Shown here in pieces: positions 11,467 through 22,137 of a DNA stretch of 64,000 nt. The number at the start of each line of letters is the position of its first letter. The stretch's first letter is position 1. A model generated the notes under the pieces. The model saw only the letters and a list, made by a program, of their open reading frames with translations. It was not told the DNA's origin and made no database searches. Position numbers and translations under genes: made by a program. Source of the DNA: Poa pratensis. Its lineage: Eukaryota > Streptophyta > Magnoliopsida > Poales > Poaceae. The stretch covers positions 13,545,347-13,609,346 of the forward strand of contig CAMZMU010000123.1 of the NCBI GenBank assembly GCA_947311845.1, read 5' to 3'.

Positions 11467-14400
11467 ATGAGGACACTCCCAATCACAATCCTCCTCCTCC
11501 TCCTCCTCCTCCTCCTCCTCGTATTGGCACCGCCGGCAGCCGTGGCGCTCACCGCCGACGGCCTCGCGCTGCTGTCGTTCAAGGCGGCGGTGACGGACGA
11601 CCCGTGGTCGGTGCTCTCCAAGTGGTCCGAGTCGGACGCCGACCCGTGCCGCTGGCCGGGCGTCACCTGCGCCAACATCTCCTCGCTGCCGCGCGTGGTC
11701 GGCGTGGCCGTGGCCGGAAAGAACGTCTCCGGCTACATCCCTTCTGAGCTCGGCTCGCTGCTCTTCCTCCGCCGGCTCAACCTCCACGACAACCGCCTCA
11801 CCGGCGCCATCCCGGCCGCGCTCGCCAACGCGTCGTCCCTCCACTCCCTCTTCCTCTACAACAACGCGCTCACCGGCAGGCTCCCGGCGGCGGCACTCTG
11901 CGACCTCCCGCGGCTGCAGAACCTCGACGTCTCCCGGAACTCGCTCTCGGGTGAGCTGCCCCTCGACCTCCGCGACTGCCGGAGCCTGCAGCGGCTGATC
12001 CTCGCAAAGAACGCCTTCTCCGGCGAGGTGCCAGCCGGCATATGGCCGGAGATGGCCAACCTGCAGCAGCTCGACCTCTCCTCCAACTCCTTCAACGGCT
12101 CCATCCCACCGAGCCTCGGCCAGCTCCCCAAGCTCTCCGGCACGCTCAACATCTCGCACAACCAGTTCTCCGGCATCGTGCCCCCGGAGCTCGGCCGCCT
12201 CCCGGCGACCGTCACCCTCGACCTCCGCTTCAACAACCTCTCCGGCGCTATCCCGCAGACAGGCTCCCTCGCCAGCCAGGGACCCACCGCCTTCCTCCAC
12301 AACCCCGCCCTCTGCGGCTTCCCGCTCCAAGTCGCCTGCCGCGCCGTCCCGCCGCCGACGCAGTCTCCGCCGCCACAGAACACCACCAGTCCATCAACAG
12401 CCGCCTCTGTTTCTCAGGACGGCCAGCACCACCAGCCGATCAAAACAAGCCTGATAGCGCTAATCTCCGTCGCCGACGCCGCGGGCGTCGCCCTCGTCGG
12501 CATCATCCTGGTGTACGTATACTGGAAACTCAAGGACAGGAGAGGAGGCCGGGCCATCGCACAAGACTACGACGATGACGATCGAAACAACAAGCGACTC
12601 TGCCGCTGCATTTGGGGCCTCCGCGGCAGAGGCGACTCTTCTGACGGCTCGTCGGACGACGACGACGAGGAAGGCGGAGACCGCAAGTACAGCGGCAGCG
12701 ACGGTGTGCTGGTGGCGATCGACCGAGGATTCCGGATGGAGCTGGACGAGCTGCTCCGGTCGTCGGCGTATGTCCTGGGGAAGGGCGGCAAGGGGATCGT
12801 GTACAAGGTTGTGGTGGGGAACGGCTCGACTCCCGTGGCCGTGCGGCGGCTGGGCGGTGGCGGGGGTGGCGCTGAGCGGTGCAAGGAGTTCAGGGCGGAG
12901 GCGCGGGCGATGGGGCGGGTGCGGCACCCCAACCTGGTGCGCCTGCGCGCCTACTACTGGTCTCCTGACGAGAAGCTCGTCGTCACGGACTTCGTCGGCA
13001 ACGGCAACCTCGCCACCGCGCTGCGTGGTAAGTTCGCACGTACACTGCTACGAACACACGGCCGGTAACCTCGCCGCCGCGCTGAATTGCTTAGGGTCTG
13101 TTTGGATGGAAGGAATTCATCGGAATTTTGGAATATTCTAATTCATAGGATTTTTTCTGTGGAATCCCTTTGGATCGTAGGATTGAGTCTATCAAATTCC
13201 TAAGAAAACCATCCCTATGCCTCCTATATTTCATAGAAATCTCAACATGAGCTCAAACCTAATTTTATTTCTTCTTCCATTCGTCCAATGCACTCACACA
13301 GTCACACTATCTCTCTCTATTCTCTCTCCTCATTCTTGCAAAAATCATGTGTTCGTTTCCTATGCACCATCCAAAACCACCTCTTACAAAAATCCTGTGT
13401 TTTAAAATCTTGTAGGAATTTAAATGCATGACAACTCAATCCTTTAATTTTCCAATTCCTTCGTTTTGAAAATCCTGCAGTTCAGAGAGCCCCTTAGTGG
13501 GGTCTTCCTACTTGACCCTTAGTGGTAGGTGAATTTGGCTTAGACAGGTGCATATAGGAATATGAACATGTTTATGTGTGTGCGGTAGAAAATTGGAGAA
13601 GGAGTACTACGGTAGGGTAGCTAACAAAACCGAAGTTCGATCGAGGCCTCACATGAAAAAGGTTTCCTTGTCCTGAACCAGATGGACTGACTGGTCAGGC
13701 TATTGAGCGAAAGCTTCCAAGAAGGAAGCACACCGACATGGATTGGATGGACCACATTCTGCCATTCATTTCCGGGCCGGCATCTGTTGTCGACGGGCGG
13801 ACGACGGCCAGCCAAGGCAAAATTAACTTTTTTTTTATAACGTAGGCAAAAGTAACTTGCCGTTACGTTTGGTCAAACAGTTAAATACAAAACGAAGCCC
13901 GATTAAACTCCAACATAATATTTTTACCGGATCAGGTGAGTCAGGTGTCCCTTCCCCTCGCGTCGCTCCCCCTCTCACCCCCGTGCGCCCCCCTTCCCTC
14001 GCCGCCGCCAGGCCGCCGCTGGGCTCGCCCCGGCCGGTCGTTGGCGGCGGTGAGGGGCCCCCTCCCCGCGCGCGCGTCCAGGCGGAGGTCGTGACGCCCC
14101 TCTCTCCCGCGAGCTTCTTTGTGTGCCGGTGGCGGCGCTTGGTGGCGGAGACGGCGTGGCCCATGGCGGCTGGCGGTGGGGATCTGGTGCTCGTCGTGTT
14201 GAGGTGCTCGCCGGGGTGGGCAGCCGGGCTGCGTGGCGCGGTTCCGCGTCCGAGGGCTGGGGCCTGGGCAGGGGCCCGGGCCGGCGCCCTCCTTCTCCGG
14301 CGGTCCTCCCCCCGTTGGCGGCGGCCTCCTGGCGGCTGGGTGGAGCTCCTTGTGGCTAGGGTAGGGCAGGGGCCCAACCCTTGTGCCCCGGGCTCTTCCT

Positions 14401-17400
14401 CCGTCAGATCTAGGGTTTGGCCCTCCAGATCTAGGGTTTTCACACCTGGTGGTGTGGAGGCCCTATTCCTGCCACGGTGCCCATGGTGGGCCCCGTGTGT
14501 CCGTTCCGAGCTGTCTCCCGATCATGGGTGGCCCGCGTGGCGGTGGTGTGTCTTGGTGCCTCTGTTGCGGTTTCGGCGTGGCGGCGAGTTAGGAAGCTAG
14601 GGCGGCGGCCCTGGAAGGTGGGAGTCAGTGGGTTGGCGGGCGTGCCCCTGGCTTTGGTGCTGGCCGGTGGCCATGGCCGTTGGGACGGCGTGGCTCCGGC
14701 GAGCCTCTTGTTGGGGCGGTGGTGTAGGTGCTCCCTGCCCGCCGTATTGGAGGAGGAGACGGCCGAGGGGATTCCCTCGCCCATGGGGCCGCGACAGCGA
14801 TGTCTGAGGACGCCGTCCCCTTCCTGAAGGTGTCGCGTTGGCCGTTCTCTCTCCCTCTACTGGCTCCGGGTGAAAACCCAAGATCTTCGGATCGGGTGGC
14901 GACGACACTCTTGTGTCGTGCTCTTCTTGGAGACGTCATCTTGGAGCTCTCGACTAGTGGCTCTCCGTCGGGGGTCTGGCGGAGTTGCGGCGCTTCGGCG
15001 TCGGATCTGCGGTGCGCCTTCTTCGGCAAGGCTTGCTTCGAGCTCTTCACCCTCGGCGCTTGTTGGTGACTCCCGTGGTGCTCCTAGCTGGTGCGGGATC
15101 AGCTCTGGCCGGTTCCTGGTGGTGGCCGGCTGCTGGTGGCATCTCCTGCGTGTGTGGAGCGAGCTGGTCGGCGTGCGTGAAAATGGCCCGCCCTTGGGTG
15201 TGCTCCGGCCCGACACTGTTGCCGATAGGCTCTGCTCCCTGTTTGGCGTTGGTTTTGTAATGGCCGCGCCTGCTGTTCGCGCTGCCAGCTTTTGTTTCCT
15301 TGGGAGTTTGTTTTAGTGAGGGTGTGGTGTTCGTGTTGTAAGCTGGGTTCAGCTCCTTGTAATGTGTCGCCGTTTGGGCGTTATTAATTTAACGTCGGGC
15401 CTTTTGGCCTTGTATCTAAAAAAAAAAATTTACCGCTATCACATAAATACGATAATGGTAGCATGGAAAAGCTATGTTGAATTTTCGTAGACACCACGCA
15501 AAGATCCTTTTGCATCGTGCTCTTGCTCGAGTTCTCACATAAGAGAATCTATTGCTTTACGTTTTGGAAACTGAGTGAGTTGTTAACAGTATACTTAGAG
15601 TCACGGCACTGTTTATGGTGTATACTAGTGTATATGCACACTCCTAGGTATCCACTGGCACACAATGCTGACAAACCAAAGAAGAACATAGACAAAGGGA
15701 TGCCAATGGAAGGTGTCTTTGATTACACCAACCTCATTCCTGCATGCAAAGCCTGGGTGATGGGAAAAAAGAAGACCTTTTCGGCTCTGGAACCTTTGTC
15801 ATTGTCGTAGCCTAACAGAATGATCTTCTCGGGCTAACATAAACCCCAAAAGTTTCCTCAGGCGAGGCAAAAGCAAAACGCAAAGAGGTGATAATTGAGT
15901 GTGTGGAAGCACGCCTCGGCGACGCGCATGCAGTCATGATCAATACTTTTGATTACCTTGTGAATCAATGATGAATGTAGTACTGGTTGTTGCTGAGGTT
16001 GCTTGATGGACTTCATGTGGCGTTTAGGCCTTCATAGGACAAAGGTTGAGAGCTTTGTGTGCTGTGAGGAACCCATAATTAATGTGTGTGCAGGCAGCAA
16101 TGGTTTGTCTAGTTGTCGCCCTGTTAGAGTGTTAGGTCTCTAATTTATGATTATATCAGTACCACTTGTTCTCTACTATTACTGCATACTCGTCTCACAA
16201 TGTGTTTGGCATGGCTGCTTGTGTCTCCGGGAAGCACCAACTAGCAAATGACATCTAGTGGCTTCCTCATGTGCCTGGTGAAACCGGATAATTCGTGATC
16301 TTCTAATGTTCCGCATCACTCTGCTAACCGAATGGCCATTTTCTGGAGCAATTCCTTCAGAATCAATTGCCATCAATTTTGGGTTGCCCCCTCAGCGTGC
16401 ACCTGATGAACCACCGGAATCGTATCACACATGCTGTCGCAGCGGTTACCATTTGGCCAAGCATATAAAATGTTTCTTGCTAAAAGCAGTGTATTTTTTG
16501 TCCGAGTTTTTTTTTACCCGTGTAGATTTAGGGAGTGTTTGGCAGCATAGTGTTTTAAAGTATCCTTAGAATACCATGGTTAAAAAAAAACCATGGCATA
16601 AAATTATGTGAGGTGTTTGGCTCTAGTTGAAAGTATATCTTGTTAACTGAAGTATATACTGCAATATTTTTGCAGTTTCTAAAGAGGAGGTTCAGACCTT
16701 TTTTTTACAAAACAGAGAATACAATAGAACTATGGTATTCAGTGCTTAGGACATTAAAAACCGTAGTATTACAATAATAACTTACAATTAACGTGTCTTC
16801 CAAACATAGGGAATTGTTTGTTGTAAAACTGGTCAATTGTTTGTTTCATTAGTTTCTGAATGGAAATGTTAGTTGTTTGACTTCCACTGTCTTGACATTG
16901 CAGGTCGCCCAGGTGAAGCGGTGTTGTCATGGTCGGCGCGGCTGAAGATCGCCAAGGGCGCCGCTCGTGGCCTGGCGTACCTCCACGAGTGCAGTCCTCG
17001 GCGGTTTGTCCACGGAGAGGTCAAGCCTTCCAACATCCTCCTCGACGCCGACTTCTCCCCCCGTGTCGCCGACTTTGGTCTCGTCCGTCTCCTCACCATC
17101 GCCGGATGCGTCCCCGATGGCACGCTCTACCCTGCACCGCCGTCTTCAGGCAGCCTGCTCGATGGCGCCATCCCCTACACTAAGCCGGCGCCAACACATG
17201 TGAGTGGCTACCAAGCACCAGAGGCGCACTCTCCGAGGGCCCAACCAGCGCAAAAGTGGGATGTGTTCTCTTTCGGGGTCATCCTGCTGGAGTTGCTAAC
17301 AGGGCGCGGTCCAACAGACCACGCGTCTCCGTCCATGTCGACGTCATTCTCTGGGCCGTCATCGTCTACTACTACAGATCGGTCCGGGAGCGGGGAGCAC

Positions 17401-17622
17401 GGGGCTGTTCCAGAGGTGGTGAGGTGGGTGCGGCGGGGGTTTGAGGAGGACGCACGGCCCGTGGCGGAGATGGTGGACCCAACGCTATTGCGAGAGGCAC
17501 CAACATTACCAAAGAAGGAGTTGGTTGCCACGTTCCATGTCGCTCTGGCGTGCACCGAAACCGATCCGGAGCTCCGGCCCAAGATGAAGACCGTCGCCGA
17601 CAGCCTTGACAAGATCGGGTAG
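11467..17622 (+). CDS. LRR receptor-like kinase, ZAR1-like (two exons)
   Basis: The exons are 11467-13027 and 16904-17622, a 759-residue plasma-membrane receptor. The donor G|GTAAGT and acceptor TTGCAG|GT join a split glycine codon exactly. The ATG at 11467 is the first in frame; an upstream in-frame GTG is not used. The order is a signal peptide with a ten-leucine run (about 1-26), an LRR N-terminal cap (about 30-68, with the CRWPGVTC cysteines), roughly seven to eight LRRs (about 75-280), a proline/serine linker, a membrane helix (about 327-350), an acidic juxtamembrane part, and a kinase-like domain (about 430-759). The glycine loop LGKGGKG and DFG (577-579) are present. The VAVK lysine is arginine (VAVRR, R460), as in this family. 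The catalytic loop is HGEVKPSN (557-564), with Glu where ZAR1-type proteins normally keep Asp. Signalling is therefore probably through binding rather than strong catalysis (inference). Confidence 0.9.
11491..11520 (+). repeat. (CTC)10 microsatellite in coding sequence
   Basis: Ten perfect CTC triplets encode the leucine run of the signal peptide. Length change by slippage would stay in frame and lengthen or shorten the hydrophobic core. Confidence 0.95.
13094..13493. mobile_element. Tourist-like MITE in the kinase-gene intron
   Basis: This 400-bp insert begins GGGTCTGTTTGGATG and ends CAGTTCAGAGAGCCCC, an imperfect terminal inverted repeat. It is flanked by TTA on both sides (13091-13093 and 13494-13496). 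It has no coding capacity and many GGAATTC/GGATTT-type words. The features fit the PIF/Harbinger-derived Tourist class. Confidence 0.75.
13930..15428 (+). mobile_element. poly(A)-tailed retroposon (LINE-like) in the intron
   Basis: This 1.5-kb GC-rich block ends in a run of A (about 15418-15428) just after TTTAACGTCGGGCCTTTTGG, a type of 3' end seen in grass LINE-like copies. It is flanked by the direct repeat TTTACCG (13923-13929 and 15429-15435). Poly(A) plus a target duplication shows insertion through an RNA copy in the sense direction of the host gene. No reverse transcriptase or recognisable protein is present, so this is a non-autonomous or truncated copy. The long open frames on both strands come from GC bias. 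Confidence 0.7.
16531..16811. mobile_element. probable MITE in the intron
   Basis: The left end GGGAGTGTTTGGCAG and right end CTTCCAAACATAGGG share a ten-base inverted core TGTTTGG(C/A)AG. The inside is AT-rich, with a small ACCATGG...CCATGGC hairpin. I could not fix a target duplication, so the class is open. Confidence 0.35.
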
Positions 17623-18769
17623 TGAGAAACGGATGCATCACTGCGAGAAGTACCTTTTTCTTTTCTTCTTCTTGATATTTTTTCGTTGTTTTTCCTACAT
17701 AATAGGGGTTTTCTTTGCTATTCTCTTGGATGAATTTAATGTTTAATGATATACAAATATATACAAAGGGTATTTTCCTCTCTTCGGCTCAATTGTCTAA
17801 AAGTACAAACTTTTAAATTTGTTTTCTATTAGAGTTGCATTTTTAATCTTATGCTCAAATGATTCTCGCCCTTTGGGTCAATATTATCCGTACGATAGTT
17901 TTTCCTCTATTGTTCACGACCACATGTAACGATTCCTTCTCCCTACACACATCCATTGCATCCCAGTCTCTCCATGTACTAGATCAGAGGAAAACTTCTT
18001 CGGCATGCTGTGGTGAATAGATATTTTAAAACATCTACGGATTTGCATTGAATATATGCGGACTTAAAATAGTTTGACACTTTTTTCAAACATAAACCCT
18101 AAATCTGTTAGTACTAACTAAGTGCACTATCTTTGTAAGCTAAACAACATGAGTGAAAGATATAAACAACTATGTGGAAGCAACCTGGGCATAATCGATG
18201 CACACGGTGACAGAGATTATTCTCGATATTCACTTCCTCGAAAGGAAACTTATTAGTGTTGAAGTTACATGGATTAGTGTAGCGTGTCTCTATAGGTGCT
18301 TAGTGCTCGTTGTCACTTAACACAGACATACCATTCCTTTGATACCTTGCATACATAGCGTAGATATGATGCAAAGTCTTGCAGAGTACTCTATGTACTC
18401 ATTACTTTTCAAAATAGTTGTTGCAAAGGATACATGTATATTGAAGGACGGTGTTAGCTTGGAAATCTCTCTAGTAGATTTATTTTGTGATAATCCAAAT
18501 TCATATAAAGTTATTCAAATAAAGGCTAAATTCTGCTCGCTGGCGCCCATGATTTATTACTTATCCTTGGAGGGTTTTACACGTTAAAATCTCGTGTCCC
18601 CTTTGTTGATATTGCTTTCTTTCATTGTTTATTGCTTGTCGTGTATGTCATTGGTCTGGGCAGAGACATGGACTCACGCCAAAACTGAACACTAGGTAGC
18701 ATTGTTTCATTGTTCGGCACCTCACCTATCCTCTTTAAGCACCCGAGGTATGTCGCATTGGGCACCCTG
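17623..18769. other. 3' flank of the receptor-kinase gene, no gene seen
   Basis: The first 150 bp probably hold the 3' UTR (TTTAATGTTTAATGATA near 17730). The remainder is AT-rich, with no coding or transposon signature that I can support. Confidence 0.4.
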
Positions 18770-19350
18770 TTTTTTTGAAACGGGAGCAAAAGACTTGACA
18801 CAATCTATTAATTAAGAAGAAGAGAATTGCACAGTTAATTACGGGAAATCGGGCAAAAACCGATACAAACACCCAAGCGAACTACTCACAAACAAAGAAA
18901 AACCCACAACCATATAACCAACTCGGCAAGCTCTCCCAACACAACAATCACATCCCCTGACCCTTAAACACCAAAATGGAACCACTGGCGGAACACCTCA
19001 ACAACAACACCAAAGTCATAGAACGAGCCGAGAAACCGAAGATCATCAAAGATCATACATCAAGCAGCCACGAGCGCCTTTCCAATGGCGCCACCCTTCT
19101 TGCTTTTGCTCGCCTTCTTGTTTTTTCCCTTGATTGTTGACCCTGTTAGGAGGCAAGCAATCGCCCTTCCAGATCTAGGCATGGCAGCCTCCACACTGCT
19201 AAGTATGCTGCAAAGCTTTTTTGCAAAGAGAACATCAGCATCATGTGTCGACGGGGGTGGAATGGGCATGAAAGCTATCTCCGATCGCTCAGGCGCGCTC
19301 AAGGTCGCTGAGGAGTGCACATCTCTGCCATATCTCTACCCAGACCCATG
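18770..19350 (-). mobile_element. LINE-like 3' end fragment
   Basis: On the minus strand the block ends TTGCTCCCGTTTC followed by a poly(A) run (complement of 18770-18776), with TTCTTCTTAATTAATAG just before. This is the 3' end pattern of many grass LINE copies. A short minus-strand open frame (stop at 19060, no ATG at its upstream end) is rich in basic residues (KGKNKKASKSKKGG). No reverse transcriptase motif is present. No target duplication was fixed, so the right boundary is approximate. Confidence 0.45.
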
Positions 19351-20095
19351 ACATACTAGTATACCTATGAGTAACTTTGAGTACCTGATAATAAGTTACG
19401 CTGGCACCCCGTTTGATTTTGTTAAGTACTTACTAGTATACCTGATAAATAACAATCTCACTTAGTCACTTCTAGGTGTTGTAACTTTGAGTACCTGATA
19501 ATAAGTTCCAAAAAAAGTAACTTAAGTTTACGCAGTTTGTAAATCCTACACGGGATGTCCAGGAGAAAAAAATCATTATAACTTCAGTGTATGCTTCATG
19601 ACAATTTTCATGCAGCTATAAAAGACTAACACACACATTCTTCTGAAGCAATATCTTTGGTCTGAAAACTGCATTGCTTGACAAAGAAATCAGCACACAA
19701 TGGGACGGAATTAGAGAAAGAGCTCCTTCCATTAGCACAACAATCTGCCAGGCAACAAAATAAGCAAGACTACCCAACAAATGCTCCTTTGTGTAGAAAT
19801 CACTAAGCTATAAGGACCTCATAAATTGTTCCGACTGAAATAGGTTGAGAGATACACCTGATAGTGAATTCGTGATCACATAGCAGTATATGTTTTTCCT
19901 ACAACAAAAAATATACCATTATAGACCCAAAAAAACATCACAAATGCTACTACAAGAAGAGAATTCAATAGCTGGATTACTGAAAGAAACTCCACCATTA
20001 TCAGTATCTGTTTACACCTTTCAGACATTGTTGGAGCAGATCGACGTGTGCCTCTGGCAGGCATGTAACAGTTCAATGAGTGTCTTTGGAAGGTG
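19351..20095. other. intergenic with short direct repeats
   Basis: GTAACTTTGAGTACCTGATA occurs at about 19371 and 19485, each time followed by ATAAGTT. The end of this stretch (20049-20100) is one unit of a roughly 65-bp repeat; its partner lies on the far side of the Copia element at 45463. No gene was recognised. Confidence 0.45.
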
Positions 20096-20100
20096 CACAG
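20096..20100. repeat. target-site duplication CACAG of the Copia element, left
   Basis: CACAG at 20096-20100 matches CACAG at 45446-45450, directly next to the two outer LTR ends. This proves that the 25 kb between them derive from one Copia insertion plus later inserts. Confidence 0.9.
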
Positions 20101-20228
20101 ACTTAGAAACTAGGTTTAGGGTTTCGTGGGGTCTAGCCTCCACTTGATCACGTTATATAACAAACAAATACATGTACACATCGTGTACGGTCAGCGTACA
20201 TACTCCTATACAAGACCGATGTTTAACA
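20101..20228 (-). repeat. 3' LTR of the Copia element
   Basis: This 128-bp LTR reads TGTTAAACATCGG...CTAGTTTCTAAGT on the minus strand. A polypurine tract GATTGAGGGGGAG (complement of 20229-20241) lies directly before its start. It differs from the 5' copy by about four substitutions and one small length change. The end is GT rather than the usual CA. Confidence 0.9.
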
Positions 20229-20235
20229 CTCCCCC

Positions 20236-20943
20236 TCAATCTAAACTTCTAGAAACTAAAGTTAGATTGGTCCTAAATCGGTCTAACATCTGCCGTGTGG
20301 CTGGTTTAGTGAACACATCAGGCAACTGATCATTGGAGGAAATGAACCTGACTTGGAGATCTCCAGCAGCTACTCGCTCACACACGAAATGGAAGTCTAT
20401 CTCAATGTGCTTGGTTCGAGCATGAAACACTAGGTTTGATGTCAGGTATGTAGCCCCTAAATTGTCACACCACATAATTGGTGTGCGCTGCTGTAAGACG
20501 CCAAGCTCCTTGAGCACTGACTCGACCCACATGGCCTCAGCAGCCCCATTTGCCAATGCTTTGTACTCTGCCTCGGTACTGGATCTCGAGACGGTAGGCT
20601 GCTTCTTCGAACTCCAGGAAATCAAGTTCGGTCCTACAAAGATGGCAAAGCCTCCGGTAGAGCGTCGATCATCGACACACCCTGCCCAATCTGCATCCGT
20701 GAAAATACTAACACCGGTAGAGGAGGACTTCCGAAAGTGCAGACCGGTACTGATGGTGCCCTTGACGTACCGCAATATGCGCTTCACGGCTTCCCAATGT
20801 ATCTCTGTCGGCAGGGAGAGAAACTGACACACCTTGTTGACAGGAAACAAAATATCTGGCCGAGTGAGGGTTAAATACTGAAGGCCCCCAACCACACTTC
20901 GGTATCGGAAAGCATCATCAACACCGAGTGATCGTCCACCATC
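20236..20943 (-). pseudogene. Copia C-terminal reverse transcriptase and RNase H
   Basis: The frame on the minus strand has [48 protein letters not shown] and the C-terminal QLPDVFTKP, which are the RNase H catalytic motifs and end of Copia pol. It is open to its natural stop close to the polypurine tract at 20229-20241. It continues the fragment at 39847-39933 across the 19-kb Gypsy element. Confidence 0.9.
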
Positions 20944-20948
20944 ACGAG

Positions 20949-22078
20949 TGTCGGCCCAGTGGAAACCGGGGTATCATGGGCCGGCCTGCCACAGCCCTCA
21001 AACGCTCCGCAGGAAATTCTACTAAGGACCAGGCTTTCAGCCTGACGAGCCTCGCGAGGCATTTTCCCTCGCGAGGGCTTCTTTGCTCGACTGAGCATTT
21101 CTGCTAAGGACCAGACGATCGGCCTGGGAGGCCTCGAGAGGAACCTCTGCCTCGGGAAGGCCTCTCCTAGAAGATCTTCAGGCCCTGGCGCGTCTCCGCG
21201 CCGCCCTCGGGAGGTTTTCCCTCGCGAGAAGTCAACGGCTGCAAAACCTCGGCGAGGCTTCAGGCCCTCGCGGGGTTCCTTCAAGTGGAAGCAAGCTCCT
21301 GCACGCTGCAGAGCGCACATGGGCTCTGCGCCCGCCGCAGAGTGACGCGCGCGCCTGCGCGCGATGACGAAGACGCCGCAGTTGCCATTCTCGTGTATAA
21401 AGTGGTCAAAGGAGCTGCGGCAAGCAAAGCGGACTCCAAGACTTGCCAAATTGGTGATAAAGCGGCCGGCCGCCGCTACGCTCCAACTGCGACGTCACCG
21501 TGGGGCACGCCCCAAAGCTCTGCAGCGCCAGCCCACCGTCCTGGTTGGACGGTGGCTTTTTCTGCCAAGACGACGTGCTCCCTGCCATGGACCGCGTCCA
21601 TGGACGCCCCCGACGCTGTGCGCTGTGCTCCAACTCGGCGGCATTGTGGTATCCCTTCCCGCCGGAGATTTTCGGGGAAGAGGACCAAGCCCAGTATATA
21701 AGGAGCCAGTGTACGACCTAGGAGGGGGATCCCGCATTCACCAACTCATTCCACAACCAAGGAGCTACGTCTGAGAAGAAGACGGAGCTCATTCCACCAT
21801 AGTCCACCATAGCCATAACTGTGCCCTCGGCAAGCACCTTGTACTGTGAACCTCTCCAAGCAGTGCAATACATCTTAGCAGGACGTAGGGCTTTTACACC
21901 TCACGGTGGGCCTGAACCTGGGTAGCGGCTCGTGTTCCTCTCTGCCGTGATGTTCCTCACCGAGCTCGACGAGCACCGTCGCCGAGGTTGTTGAGGATTT
22001 GTTTGACGTTGTGTTCAGCCCCTTACTCGTTTCCTGGCTTTGAGAGACACCCCTAGTTCCTGGGACTAGTCTCCGACA
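20949..22078 (+). repeat. 5' LTR of the Gypsy element
   Basis: This 1130-bp LTR starts TGTCGGCCCAGTGG and ends AGTCTCCGACA. A TATA box TATATAAGG at 21695-21703 marks the promoter. It contains two nested palindromes around TCGCGA (GCCTCGCGAGGC at 21049 and CCCTCGCGAGGG near 21068). The primer site follows directly. Confidence 0.92.
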
Positions 22079-22079
22079 T

Positions 22080-22098
22080 TTGGCGCGCCAGGTAGGGG
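22080..22098 (+). promoter_or_regulatory. primer binding site of the Gypsy element
   Basis: TGGCGCGCCAGGTAGGGGG begins two bases after the LTR end. This is the form seen in many grass Tat-lineage elements. I do not assign the tRNA. Confidence 0.75.
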
Positions 22099-22137
22099 GC
22101 TGAGGCGCGTCTTCAACTTCTTCAACCTCTCCGCGCC

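Noticed and set aside
13857..15316. Several open frames up to 249 codons on both strands
   Set aside because: They lie in the GC-rich retroposon inside the kinase intron; no domain is visible, and frames conflict.
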